A stretch of 23,418 nucleotides of DNA from Candidatus Latescibacterota bacterium. GTDB taxonomy: Bacteria > Latescibacterota > UBA2968 > GCA-2709665. Made by a program: the position numbers and the translations under genes. The stretch is from positions 1 to 23,418 of the forward strand of contig JAAXHE010000031.1 of assembly GCA_012271065.1 (NCBI GenBank), given 5' to 3'. The first letter of the stretch is position 1, and each line of letters begins with the position of its first letter. The notes under the pieces were generated by a model, which saw only the letters and a program-made list of their open reading frames with translations, searched no databases and was not told the DNA's origin. Below, one piece after another: positions 1 through 8,073 of this stretch.

Positions 1-130
1 GCTGCAAAAGCGTCGGTCTGCGTTGGTCAAACCCACCCGTATACCCAAATATGGGCGCCTTTGACCGCCTTGACCGACACATTTTCGCGCGCGCTCGGGA
101 CTCACCAGGAATTTTAAAACAGCTTCTCAA
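1..130. repeat. Dispersed palindromic repeat, truncated by the window start
   Basis: The segment is a nested inverted repeat. GTCGGTC (12-18) pairs with GACCGAC (72-78), GGTCAAA (25-31) with TTTGACC (60-66), and CCCA (44-47) with TGGG (52-55). The right end (108-130) reads, in reverse complement, TTGAGAAGCTGTTTTAAAAT, which closely matches the left ends of the copies at 1366 and 23273. The first 42 bases align with 23311-23352. The complete unit is therefore probably an inverted-repeat element of roughly 170 bases whose left arm lies outside the window. There is no coding capacity. It could be a MITE, a REP/BIME-like unit or a structured RNA. Confidence 0.8.
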
Positions 131-483
131 TATCCGTTGCGACTCCCTCACTTCGTACCGCCCGAACCGGCTGAGGCGGAACGCGAAATATACCCCCGTC
201 GACGGAATGACACAAGAAAATTAATACATAGCAAGCATTTAGACAGATCCCTTGCCCCGATCTGCGTTCTCTTCCCGGCGCGGATGATGTCCGATTTTAC
301 CCTTCTCCATTTCCAGCGTTCACAGCTCGGTCATATAGATTTTCTGTTGACTTGCTTTCGCGAATCTTATAGTTTTCCCTTCGTCACTCACCGATTGACG
401 TCGCTGAATGACCGTCCGTTCGGGCGCCCGAAATCTCCTTCACTTCAGGGATACCACATCCACGCCGGATTGGAAGCCATCCC
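131..483. other. Gene-free stretch upstream of the LysR gene
   Basis: No convincing gene is present. One open frame (137-490, plus) exists, but it has no recognisable domain or ribosome binding site, has irregular composition and overlaps the LysR start. The only signal I see is a weak promoter-like pair at 347-373. Otherwise nothing is recognised. Confidence 0.5.
347..373 (+). promoter_or_regulatory. Weak candidate sigma-70 promoter for the LysR gene
   Basis: TTGACT (347-352) and TATAGT (368-373) are separated by 15 bases, which is short for a sigma-70 promoter. The local sequence is AT-richer than its surroundings. It would give a leader of about 105 bases before the GTG at 484. It is the best candidate I found, but it could be chance. 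Confidence 0.3.
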
Positions 484-1368
484 GTGCTGACAGAAAGCCT
501 GAAGGTCTTTTGTGACCTCATAGAAACCCAGAGCTTCTCCAAGACCGCCCTGCTCAACGACGTCAGCCAATCGGCTGTGAGCCAGCAGCTCAAGAGCATC
601 GAGAGGCGACAGGGCCGCCAATTGGTGCAACGGGAGAAGAGACGGCTTTCCCTTACTGCGGAAGGCGAAATCTTCTACGGCTATGCACGGGAGATCGTCC
701 GGCGCTTCGATGAAATGCAGCACCGCTTGCAGGCATTGAGCGGCGAGGTTTCCGGCACCGTACGACTTTCCGCCATTTACAGCGTGGGCATGATGGAACT
801 GGCCCCGTTTCTGAAAACGTACATCAAGACCCATCCCAGAGTCAATCTGCGACTGTCGTATGCTCAGGCAAGGAGTATCTACGACAATGTGGCAAGCGGC
901 CAGATCGACCTGGGGGTCGTCGCATTTCCCCGCTCTCAGCGTAACGTCGACGCGGTCCCGTTTGCGGAAGACCCGATGGTGGTGATCTGCTCCGTGTCCA
1001 ATCCGCTCGGCATGAAGACGCAGGTCAGCCCGGGCGAACTGGCCGAACAACCGCTGATCCTCTTCACACCGGAATTCCCTACCAGGACGGCTGTCGACCG
1101 ATACTTCAGGAAACACGGCGTGACCCTCCGATCCGTCATGGAACTGGACCACATCGCGACCCTGATCCACGCCGTGGAGGTCGATATCGGGATCTCCCTG
1201 GTGCCTTCATCCGCATTGCGACAGGGTCGATACAAAGACACCCTCAGAGCGCTTCCGCTTCGCGGCAAGCCACTGATACGCACGCTGGGCGTCCTTCAGC
1301 GCAAGGGCCGCAGTCACTCCATGGCCACCCGGAGGCTGTATGAAACGCTTACACGCGCCAATCTGTAA
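484..1368 (+). CDS. LysR-family transcriptional regulator
   Basis: This 294-residue protein has the normal length and layout of a LysR-type regulator. The winged helix-turn-helix is at about residues 5-65: FSKTALLNDVSQSAVSQQLK at 18-37 is the recognition region, followed by the typical LSLTAEGEIF. A linker helix follows. The effector-binding domain spans about 90-290 and includes the usual segment GQIDLGVVAF. It starts at GTG with GGAAG a few bases upstream. Such proteins act in the cytoplasm as tetramers and usually control a divergent neighbour or their own gene. Here the upstream side is cut off by the repeat and window edge, so the target and inducer are unknown. The TAA stop is the first codon of the repeat copy at 1366. 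Confidence 0.93.
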   Translation: MLTESLKVFCDLIETQSFSKTALLNDVSQSAVSQQLKSIERRQGRQLVQREKRRLSLTAEGEIFYGYAREIVRRFDEMQHRLQALSGEVSGTVRLSAIYSVGMMELAPFLKTYIKTHPRVNLRLSYAQARSIYDNVASGQIDLGVVAFPRSQRNVDAVPFAEDPMVVICSVSNPLGMKTQVSPGELAEQPLILFTPEFPTRTAVDRYFRKHGVTLRSVMELDHIATLIHAVEVDIGISLVPSSALRQGRYKDTLRALPLRGKPLIRTLGVLQRKGRSHSMATRRLYETLTRANL

Positions 1369-1461
1369 GAAGCTGTCTTAAAATTCCCGGCGGTCTTCGC
1401 GCGGCTGCAAAAGCGCCGCAAAGACCGTCCGTCAAATCAAACGAAAATCCCGGGCAACGGC
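1366..1461 (+). repeat. Second copy of the dispersed repeat (shortened), possible terminator hairpin
   Basis: It begins TAAGAAGCTGTCTTAAAA, identical over 18 bases to 23273-23290. A 21-base block at 1391-1411 is identical to 23298-23318. Unlike the edge copies, it folds back early: CGGTCTT (1391-1397) pairs with AAGACCG (1421-1427), with a further GCGGC/GCCGC stem inside. It looks like an internally deleted derivative. The hairpin could end LysR transcription, although no clear T-run follows. The TAA at its first three bases is the LysR stop codon. Confidence 0.75.
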
Positions 1462-1486
1462 CATATGTCGTAGAACAGGAGCCCTG

Positions 1487-2047
1487 ATGTCACTACCGAG
1501 CAGGGATGAAGCCTTCCAGCTGTTATGCGAACACACAAGGAATCCGAACCTTGTCAAGCATATGCTGGCAGTCGAAGCGGCAATGCGGGCCTATGCCCGC
1601 AAATTCGGGCAGGACGAGGACCTGTGGGGCATCACCGGGCTGCTGCACGATTTCGATTACGAAAAACACCCCGGTCCCGATGAACACCCGATGGTTGGCG
1701 TCCGCATCCTGACGGAAAGAGGATATCCGCCGGACGTCATCCATGCCATCAAATCTCACGCCACCTACCTGGGCGTCCCAAGGGACAGCCTGCTCGACAG
1801 GGCCCTTTTCGCCGTGGATGAACTCACCGGGTTCATCGTGGCCGTTACGCTGATGCAGCCTTCAAGGAAGCTGACGGACCTGAAGATTTCGTCCGTACGC
1901 AGGAAGATGAAACAGAAAGGTTTCGCGCGGGCGGTCAGCCGGGAGGACATTCAAGCGGGGGCAGCGGAACTCGGGGTGGACCTGGACGAACACATCGCTT
2001 TCGTGCGGGATGCAATGGCCGGCATCGCCCGGGAGCTGAATCTCTAG
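1487..2047 (+). CDS. HD/HDIG-domain predicted phosphohydrolase
   Basis: This 186-residue protein carries the metal-binding residues expected of the HD superfamily: H25 (LVKHMLAVE), the H54-D55 pair in GLLHDFDYEK, H67 and H91 in IKSHATYLG, and D111 in AVDELTGF. The whole-length pattern matches the small stand-alone HDIG family of about 185 residues found in many bacteria. Family members are presumed metal-dependent phosphohydrolases, but the substrate of this subfamily is not established to my knowledge. No membrane segment or signal peptide is visible, so it should be cytoplasmic. AGGAG at 1477-1481 sits at good spacing before ATG 1487. It converges on the lyase gene, leaving 67 bases without a clear terminator. 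Confidence 0.88.
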   Translation: MSLPSRDEAFQLLCEHTRNPNLVKHMLAVEAAMRAYARKFGQDEDLWGITGLLHDFDYEKHPGPDEHPMVGVRILTERGYPPDVIHAIKSHATYLGVPRDSLLDRALFAVDELTGFIVAVTLMQPSRKLTDLKISSVRRKMKQKGFARAVSREDIQAGAAELGVDLDEHIAFVRDAMAGIARELNL

Positions 2048-2114
2048 ACGGATTCCGATATCGCATTTCTTGCAGGACTGCGTACACGTCGATCCCAACG
2101 CCTGCGGCGTCTCC

Positions 2115-5100
2115 CTACCGCTTCAACACGTACAGCACCCCATCGCCGGATGCCGCCGCAATCTCCGGAATGCCGTCGCCGTCCACGTCCGCGGCGACCA
2201 TCGTCGACAACGCGCCGCCGGTCCTGAAACGGGCCAGCGTCCGTCCGTCGCCGTTGGCGAGCAGATGCACGACGCCGTCCTCGGTCCCCGCGGCGACCTC
2301 GGGTCTGCCGTCGCCGTTGAAATCGCCCACCGAAATACAACGCACGACCTCTCCGAGGTCCGCACGCCAGACAACGGTCCGCCCGTCGCCCTTTATCACG
2401 TACACGTTGAAACTCATCGAAGACGCCACCACCTCGTCCTGCCCGTCGCCATCCATATCGGTGGTGACGACCTGCGTCACCTCATCCCCCGTATTGAACT
2501 GCCACAGGAGCCTTCCGTCCGCGCCCAGGGTGTGAATATGGGTATCCGCGCCCGCGAAGACCACTTCCTTCATGCCGTCACCATCCAGGTCGCCCGCCGC
2601 GGTGGAATTGGTTCTCGGACCGGTACTGGGATGGTAGGACCACCGTATCGCGCCACTGCCGTCAATACAGTGCCAGCGGTGGTATTCCGTTCCGGCAATC
2701 ACCTCGTCCCTGCCGTCGCCGTCGATGTCGGCCGCGCAGCCGTGGGTGGATGAGTGCACGGTCATCTGATACCACATCAGCTCTCCATTGTGGGTGAACG
2801 CATAGTAACGCCAGGACTCGGCTCCAGCGACCACCTCCAGCTTGCCGTCCCCGTTGATATCTCCGGCGAATACGGTTGTCAGCATTGGCTTTCGGTAGTA
2901 AAGAGGGATTTCATAGTCCCACTTCACCTTTCCGCCTGCGCTGAGTACGTAGACCTTCGTATCCGCGGACCCGGCAATCACGCGGGCCCTTCCATCTCCC
3001 GCCAGGTCCGCGGCCCACACGGATCTCACCTCGCCCCCTGTGCGGAACCGCCAGAGCGCCGCACCGTCGCGCAGCGCGCAGACCGACCCGCCCCGGCCGC
3101 CCGCGACCAGGACATCCGATCCGTCCAGCATCAGGTCTGCCGCGTACAGCGAGAGAAACGGACCCTCCTCGCCAAAAGTCCAAAGCGTCTTCAACCGACC
3201 GGGACGGCCCCGACCGGGACGGATCAATACGGGCTGCGCCACATTCGAACGCACCGTACCGGCGGCCGCCCTGCGCAGAGACATCACTGCGTCCGGCACG
3301 ACGCGGAATCGATGTTCGCCCCTGGGCATCGTAAAGGACACCATGCCGTCGGTAACGGACGCATCCACGGGTTTGCCGTCGATCGCGACGCCCGGTCGAC
3401 CGTCCGACCACAGGCACAACCTCGTACTCCACCCCGCTGTGGCACGCCCCTCACCACGGACCAGATCGTACTCCACTGACACCGGCAGGTCCGAACGCAA
3501 CTCAACGCCGCCCCAGGCGACCCACGTGCCGTCCACGACCGCGAACCGGGATGGAGAGACCATAAACTGCGCTGCAGCCACGGTGGGACCGCCGGGAATC
3601 TCGACCGGAACTTCGGTTTCCCCCACCCCGGCATAGACGACCTCCTCGCCTCCGTCGACCCGGACAGCCCCTTCCGACAGCCGCGTCAACGTCAGATTCC
3701 GCGTCGCCGGTTTACCGCCGCAATAGAGAAGGTTGAAGAACCGGTATGTTTCACGCGTCTTCAGACGTACGTCCACAATCTGCTGAAGGATCCGTACCAC
3801 CGGCTCCGCGTACGGATAGTCCGTCCAGTTCCTGCCCGTTTCCTCGTCGTCCTCAAGTTTCAGGGACGGTCCCTTCAATCCCTGAAAAAAGAACCGCTCC
3901 CCGTCCTGCTCCACTTGCAGGCCGCCGCCGCGCAATGCAACGTTGCCCAGCGTCTGCCAGATAACCCTGAAACCGAAATCGTCTTCCGACAGCGCTTCCA
4001 TCTCATCGATGACAAGAAAGAACCGGCCCCGGCTCCACAGGATGTTCCGGTGCCAGTCCACGCCGCGGTAGTTGCGCAGCGTGGTCTCTGAAAAGCCCGA
4101 CCTGTCGAAGTTCGCGGCGCGCTCAAGCTCCGCGAACGGCGGGATTTCGGCGGACTGTCCGTTCCTGAAAACCAGCACGCCGTTGTGAAACTTGGGCAGC
4201 GACTTGATATAGTCGCAGTCCGCCAGCCAGATCCGCCGCCGCTGCGTAATGCGTGATATCGAATTCCCGTCGTAGTGTTTGTGACCTCCGTTCGAGAGCC
4301 CGTCCAGAAACAGATATTGCGCCATGGGATCGTACCCGTCCCGGAACACCACCTTGTCGAAGGTTTTTTTCAACGGCAGATGGTCTTTCCCCTGATTCGA
4401 CGCGTAATACAGCGGATCCACCGGGAACACCTGCGTACCGTCCAGATCCGCCGGCTCGACCGGGGTTACCCGTCTGTGGTATTCGTAAGCCGCGAACTGA
4501 GGCTCCACGGCCGTCTTCTTGTCGAGCATCCACTGATAGCGTCCGTCCCCCAGCACAAAAACGGCAGCCCGCAGATAGGGCAGTTCGCTCCACCATCCGA
4601 AAGGCGAGGCATTATCTCCGTAGGGTAGCGCATATCCCAGATTGTCCGTTGTCAGGACGGCGTAGTCCGCCGCTTTCCGGGCGCACCCGTTCTCGAAGAA
4701 ATCCATATCTCCGCTGGAGAGCGAATACCTGGTCAGATGGTAATGGGTCAGCCACTGGTACCCGCTGCAATCCTCGTGGGGCTTGAACGCCTTCGCCTGA
4801 AACCGGAAACAGGCTTCGGACAGCGCCAGCCAGGCGTCCGCTTCCGGCAATCCGTAATACTTGCTGAAATACGTTCCCGCGTAGTGCAGTCCCAATGCGG
4901 CAAACGTGGTGTGGTTGTGCCTCACGTGGGGAATCTTCATATCGCCCACGTGGGACACGCAGTCGCTGACGAACTCGAACAGGATCCGGGTAATCCGCAG
5001 CCGGTCGTCGTCCGAGATCACCGGGCTTTCCTCTACGAGGTCCCAGCCCGGCATCACTTTATACAGCGCAAAATCCGCGTCGAATCCCCAGATGCCTCCG

Positions 5101-5813
5101 TAGTTGTCAGGATCGGACATCGCGTGCGCGTACATCCGGTACACGAGACGCTTGTAGAGCTCGGCGTAGGCGTCTTTGCCCGTGAGCCCGTACAACAACC
5201 CCCGTTCGCCTATCCTGCCCCACAGGCCCGTGTGTTCGCCACGGCGCAACGCCTCCTCCGCGGCCTCCATCTCCGAATCCACGTCCGGCTCGCATTCGAG
5301 CTTTGGGATCTGCAACGCGTCAGGCCCGAACCGGACCTCGAAGAGAGGACCGGTCGAAAGCGTTTCATCCTCCGCAAATTTCCGCAGGAACACGCCGACC
5401 GCCGCACGGACACCCTCCACATCGCTTCCGAACAGACCCACCGCGTTCTTTCCGTTCGCCCATGGGTCGTGAATCGTCTGAACGAGATATCCCCCTCGCC
5501 CCGGATACAGGTCATCCGCAGGTGTATAGTTGTATCCGTAGAGACGGAAGACCACGCGGTTCGTATTCACGTTCCCGAGCAGGACGAGATGCCGGTCCGG
5601 CTGCGTTTTCGCGTCCACGTCCGACACCAGGGGAACATCCGCGCCCGAAAGCTCGCGGATCGCAGCCGCCAGTTCCGAAGCCAGTTCCCGGTAGCGCGCG
5701 TCGTCGGGGCATACGATGACCGACGCGGGTCTGCCGCGGTCCACCAGCACCGTGTCCGGGTAGCGTCTCTTCGGCTTTTTCAACTTCCGGAGGGACCCTT
5801 TCGTATCCGGCAT
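2115..5813 (-). CDS. Predicted heparinase II/III-like polysaccharide lyase fused to an FG-GAP propeller
   Basis: The protein is 1232 residues long. Residues about 25-165 resemble the alpha/beta domain at the N terminus of many glycoside hydrolases. Residues about 180-480 are helical, like an alpha/alpha-toroid, with HVRHNHTTFAALG at 296-308. Residues about 480-840 are beta-rich, opening with NGGHKHYDGNS (508-518), which fits the conserved His/Asp motif of heparinase II/III-like lyases. Residues about 880-1232 hold eight repeats spaced 43-49 residues. Six carry intact calcium-type D-x-D/N-G-D-G motifs (starting at 985, 1029, 1075, 1119, 1164, 1209); two are degenerate (893, 936). AAAGGA precedes the ATG and an in-frame TGA lies five codons upstream, so the start is firm. 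There is no signal peptide, which is odd for such a layout. The substrate cannot be read from the sequence; the lyase assignment is by motif only. Confidence 0.7.
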   Translation of the reverse strand: MPDTKGSLRKLKKPKRRYPDTVLVDRGRPASVIVCPDDARYRELASELAAAIRELSGADVPLVSDVDAKTQPDRHLVLLGNVNTNRVVFRLYGYNYTPADDLYPGRGGYLVQTIHDPWANGKNAVGLFGSDVEGVRAAVGVFLRKFAEDETLSTGPLFEVRFGPDALQIPKLECEPDVDSEMEAAEEALRRGEHTGLWGRIGERGLLYGLTGKDAYAELYKRLVYRMYAHAMSDPDNYGGIWGFDADFALYKVMPGWDLVEESPVISDDDRLRITRILFEFVSDCVSHVGDMKIPHVRHNHTTFAALGLHYAGTYFSKYYGLPEADAWLALSEACFRFQAKAFKPHEDCSGYQWLTHYHLTRYSLSSGDMDFFENGCARKAADYAVLTTDNLGYALPYGDNASPFGWWSELPYLRAAVFVLGDGRYQWMLDKKTAVEPQFAAYEYHRRVTPVEPADLDGTQVFPVDPLYYASNQGKDHLPLKKTFDKVVFRDGYDPMAQYLFLDGLSNGGHKHYDGNSISRITQRRRIWLADCDYIKSLPKFHNGVLVFRNGQSAEIPPFAELERAANFDRSGFSETTLRNYRGVDWHRNILWSRGRFFLVIDEMEALSEDDFGFRVIWQTLGNVALRGGGLQVEQDGERFFFQGLKGPSLKLEDDEETGRNWTDYPYAEPVVRILQQIVDVRLKTRETYRFFNLLYCGGKPATRNLTLTRLSEGAVRVDGGEEVVYAGVGETEVPVEIPGGPTVAAAQFMVSPSRFAVVDGTWVAWGGVELRSDLPVSVEYDLVRGEGRATAGWSTRLCLWSDGRPGVAIDGKPVDASVTDGMVSFTMPRGEHRFRVVPDAVMSLRRAAAGTVRSNVAQPVLIRPGRGRPGRLKTLWTFGEEGPFLSLYAADLMLDGSDVLVAGGRGGSVCALRDGAALWRFRTGGEVRSVWAADLAGDGRARVIAGSADTKVYVLSAGGKVKWDYEIPLYYRKPMLTTVFAGDINGDGKLEVVAGAESWRYYAFTHNGELMWYQMTVHSSTHGCAADIDGDGRDEVIAGTEYHRWHCIDGSGAIRWSYHPSTGPRTNSTAAGDLDGDGMKEVVFAGADTHIHTLGADGRLLWQFNTGDEVTQVVTTDMDGDGQDEVVASSMSFNVYVIKGDGRTVVWRADLGEVVRCISVGDFNGDGRPEVAAGTEDGVVHLLANGDGRTLARFRTGGALSTMVAADVDGDGIPEIAAASGDGVLYVLKR

Positions 5814-5897
5814 GGGTTCGTCCTTTCAAATCCTTCGTCTATCGATACATGCGCCGGATTCTGTTTATCCGCCGCGACGTGGCCCAGGCGTTCCGTA

Positions 5898-5917
5898 CCG
5901 GAAACAGCCGGAAACAG
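5898..5917. repeat. Perfect tandem 10-base repeat upstream of the lyase gene
   Basis: CCGGAAACAG occurs twice in a row (5898-5907 and 5908-5917), about 85 bases before the lyase start and 35 bases after the ABC permease stop. A tandem 10-base unit places both copies on the same helix face. This is compatible with an operator for the lyase gene but unproven. Confidence 0.4.
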
Positions 5918-5952
5918 ATTGACGAGTGGTGAGGAATTTTTGGGACAGGACA

Positions 5953-6648
5953 CTAAATTTCCACGTACGTTTCAAACAGGAACAGCCCGATCAGCAGAAA
6001 GGCCAGGCCGGAGAGAACCGAATAGACCATCAATGCCGGTCCGGTTGCAAGATTCCCCTGCAGACCGTACACGAAATACCCCGCCAATGTCAGATAGATG
6101 ATTACGCACAAGACAAACGAAGCGGCCGTCACGAGACCTCTCAGGCGCGCGGCCGTGTACCGGGCGCCCTCGACGGCCGCTACGATACCAAGAGACAGGA
6201 CCGCGTAGGATACCAGGAATCCCGCGGTGTATCCGGAAACCGACGCCGGCGTGACCCCGAAAAAAACCAGAATCTGAGATACCTCATCCCCCGGGGCGCG
6301 CGCCACGACGGCATAGACGCCTGCACCGGCGATCGCGAACAGCAGGAGGCCGATGCTCAGAATCGCGGCAAATTTGCTCAGACACACAACTGCTGCACGG
6401 ATGGGGAGCGCGAACAGCAGGTAGGTTGTATTGCTTCGCCATTCCCCATTGAACGAAGAAGCCAGCAGGAATGGCAGGACGAACATGATCGCCCAGAGGG
6501 GCAACGCCGAAATAAACAGGGCGATCACGTGAGTTTCAACGGACAGGAGGACCCATGCCTGAAGCACCAGGGTACCGATGGCAAGGATGCAGGAAAGATT
6601 CCTCACGTCCTTTAACTCCTTTAAATACAGAGTAACAACCATCTTCAT
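5953..6648 (-). CDS. ABC-2 type transporter permease
   Basis: This 231-residue integral membrane protein has about six hydrophobic segments (roughly residues 18-38, 42-64, 90-115, 140-160, 170-195, 205-228). The cytoplasmic N terminus MKMVVTLYLKELKDVRN is typical of ABC-2 permeases. It lies 18 bases downstream of the ATPase gene on the same strand, so the two form one operon and presumably one exporter. The start is ATG at 6648 with GAGGGA upstream; a second in-frame ATG lies two codons later. The substrate is not evident. The lyase gene follows after 139 bases on the same strand, but nothing ties the exporter to it functionally. Confidence 0.82.
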   Translation of the reverse strand: MKMVVTLYLKELKDVRNLSCILAIGTLVLQAWVLLSVETHVIALFISALPLWAIMFVLPFLLASSFNGEWRSNTTYLLFALPIRAAVVCLSKFAAILSIGLLLFAIAGAGVYAVVARAPGDEVSQILVFFGVTPASVSGYTAGFLVSYAVLSLGIVAAVEGARYTAARLRGLVTAASFVLCVIIYLTLAGYFVYGLQGNLATGPALMVYSVLSGLAFLLIGLFLFETYVEI

Positions 6649-6666
6649 GCGCCGTTTTCCCTCGCG

Positions 6667-7356
6667 TCAGGCAACCGCCGTTTCGAAAATCTCAGATAGA
6701 GACTTCCCGTGTTCCTGTTGCAACTCGTCCGACCGACCCGAGATATATACCTCACCGTCACGAAGAAACAGCACATCTTCGATAAACGGATCCACTTCGG
6801 ATACCAGGTGGGTTGAAATCAACACCGTCTGCTCAGGATGCCGAAACTCGTTGAAAAGAACGTCCAGTATGCGCCTGCGTGACGGCGGATCGATACCCCC
6901 GAGGGGTTCGTCCATCAGCACCACTGCCGGGGACCAGGAGAATGCGGAAACCACCTTCAGCCTTGCTCGCTGTCCTCTCGAGAGGGCGCCCACCTTCCGG
7001 TCTTCCGGCAGATTCACGAATTCCAGCAGCCGCCGCGACCGTCCCGGATCCCACGTGGCGTGAAAGGCAGAGAGGAAAGCCAGCTGTTCTCCCACCTTCA
7101 TCCGGGAATAGAACGGATCGATCTCCGGCAGATAGGACACCACCGGCTTTGTGGCGAACCCCGTCGGTTCCTCGCCGATCCGCGCCCGGCCCCGTGTGGG
7201 CCGTGTCACGCCGGCGAGAATCCGGAACAACGTACTCTTTCCGCTTCCGTTTTCTCCCAGCACACCCATCACCCTGCCGCGTGCCACATTCAGCGACACG
7301 CCCTTGAGCGCCCACGCACCCGGGTATTTCTTCCACAAGTCTTCGACGTAAACCAT
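6667..7356 (-). CDS. ABC transporter ATP-binding protein
   Basis: This 229-residue nucleotide-binding subunit is complete. It has Walker A GENGSGKST (34-42), signature LSRGQ (125-129), Walker B VVLMDEP (145-151), the D-loop region GGID (153-156) and the switch histidine H183 in LISTH. The YLPEID segment (75-80) stands where the Q-loop glutamine normally lies, as in many BcrA/YtrB-like exporter ATPases. It pairs with the ABC-2 permease just downstream. The start lies only 20 bases beyond the T-run of the terminator at 7376-7414, and no strong ribosome binding site is visible. Expression may therefore depend on read-through from the copper cluster or on a promoter I do not recognise. Confidence 0.92.
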   Translation of the reverse strand: MVYVEDLWKKYPGAWALKGVSLNVARGRVMGVLGENGSGKSTLFRILAGVTRPTRGRARIGEEPTGFATKPVVSYLPEIDPFYSRMKVGEQLAFLSAFHATWDPGRSRRLLEFVNLPEDRKVGALSRGQRARLKVVSAFSWSPAVVLMDEPLGGIDPPSRRRILDVLFNEFRHPEQTVLISTHLVSEVDPFIEDVLFLRDGEVYISGRSDELQQEHGKSLSEIFETAVA

Positions 7357-7375
7357 CCGTGCACAATCCCGAATA

Positions 7376-7414
7376 GAAAAACGGCCGCCCCGGTACCCAA
7401 TCCAGAAGCGGCCG
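7376..7414 (-). terminator. Intrinsic terminator at the end of the copper/ferritin cluster
   Basis: On the minus strand CGGCCGC (7414-7408) pairs with GCGGCCG (7388-7382), with an inner CTGG/CCGG stem, and is followed at once by a TTTTT run (7381-7377). It lies 47 bases after the ferritin stop. This is the best terminator in the window. Confidence 0.8.
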
Positions 7415-7431
7415 AATTCAGATCGCCACCC

Positions 7432-7459
7432 GAGAAGCTGTTCCTGAACTCCCAGGCGG
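7432..7459. repeat. Possible degenerate end of the dispersed repeat
   Basis: GAGAAGCTGTT followed by a diverged stretch and CTCCC matches the repeat terminus seen at 108-130 (reverse complement) and 1366. The first 11 bases are identical to the terminus at 130-108, and overall identity is about three quarters over 21 bases. It lies between the ferritin stop and the terminator. It may be an old remnant or coincidence. Confidence 0.35.
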
Positions 7460-7461
7460 AT

Positions 7462-7941
7462 TCAGCGCATATCGCGATCGATCAGGAACAGCCCGTATCG
7501 ATCGTCACCCACCAGTTCCAGCTTCTTCGCGATAGCGCGAAGCCGGGCTTCCTCCTCCACCTGTTCGTTCACGAACCACTGCAGGAACGTATTGGTCGCA
7601 TGGGCACGGTTTTTCATGGCCAGATCGACCAGATCGTTGATCCGCCCGCTGGATTCCTGTTCCCGCCGGTATGCCTCCGAAATCGCGTCCAGCGGCGAAC
7701 GCCAGTCCGCAGGTGGCTTGGAAATCGACTTGAACCCGACCGGCGCCTCCCGTTCGTGCAGAAATTCGTAGATCTTCATTGCATGCGCCATCTCGCGCTT
7801 GGCCTGCTTTTCCATCCACCTGGCAAATCCGCTCAGATTGACCGACTTGAAATAGGAGGACATGGCCAGGTAGGTATACCAGGCGAGGAATTCACTGTTG
7901 ATCTGTTCGTTCAGCGCGGACTGAATCTCATTGCTAAACAT
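7462..7941 (-). CDS. Bacterial ferritin (FtnA-like iron storage protein)
   Basis: Starting at ATG 7941 gives 159 residues, the normal length for non-haem bacterial ferritin. An upstream in-frame start (8067) would add 42 unrelated residues, and GGGGGAG just before 7941 supports the shorter form. The ferroxidase-centre residues are all present in E. coli FtnA numbering: E17, E50, H53, E94, Q127 and E130, with Y24 nearby. Ferritins assemble into 24-subunit cytoplasmic shells that oxidise Fe(II) and store Fe(III). The gene lies 132 bases after the HMA lipoprotein gene on the same strand and is followed by a strong terminator, so it looks like the last gene of the copper cluster. This link to copper efflux is unusual. 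Confidence 0.95.
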   Translation of the reverse strand: MFSNEIQSALNEQINSEFLAWYTYLAMSSYFKSVNLSGFARWMEKQAKREMAHAMKIYEFLHEREAPVGFKSISKPPADWRSPLDAISEAYRREQESSGRINDLVDLAMKNRAHATNTFLQWFVNEQVEEEARLRAIAKKLELVGDDRYGLFLIDRDMR

Positions 7942-8073
7942 CAGCTCCCCCACTGTCTTTGTATTGAGACGTCCCCGGGCACCCGTTCCGCGTTGAATCC
8001 GCAGGTGCCAATGGCGGGCCCGAACACGTACCGGAATGTAGGCCCGAGATGCAAATCGCTGCGCCAAAGGCGC

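Noticed and set aside
137..490. Plus-strand open frame of 117 codons upstream of LysR
   Set aside because: No domain, no ribosome binding site, irregular composition, overlaps the LysR start.
445..1170. 241-codon minus-strand frame
   Set aside because: Antisense shadow of the LysR gene; His/Arg/Asp-rich with no family resemblance.
4737..6101. 454-codon plus-strand frame
   Set aside because: Lies antisense to the lyase and runs into the ABC permease; Arg/His-rich composition typical of a GC-rich shadow.
7942..8067. N-terminal extension of ferritin
   Set aside because: Would add 42 residues not found in ferritins; the start at 7941 has a strong ribosome binding site and gives the canonical length.
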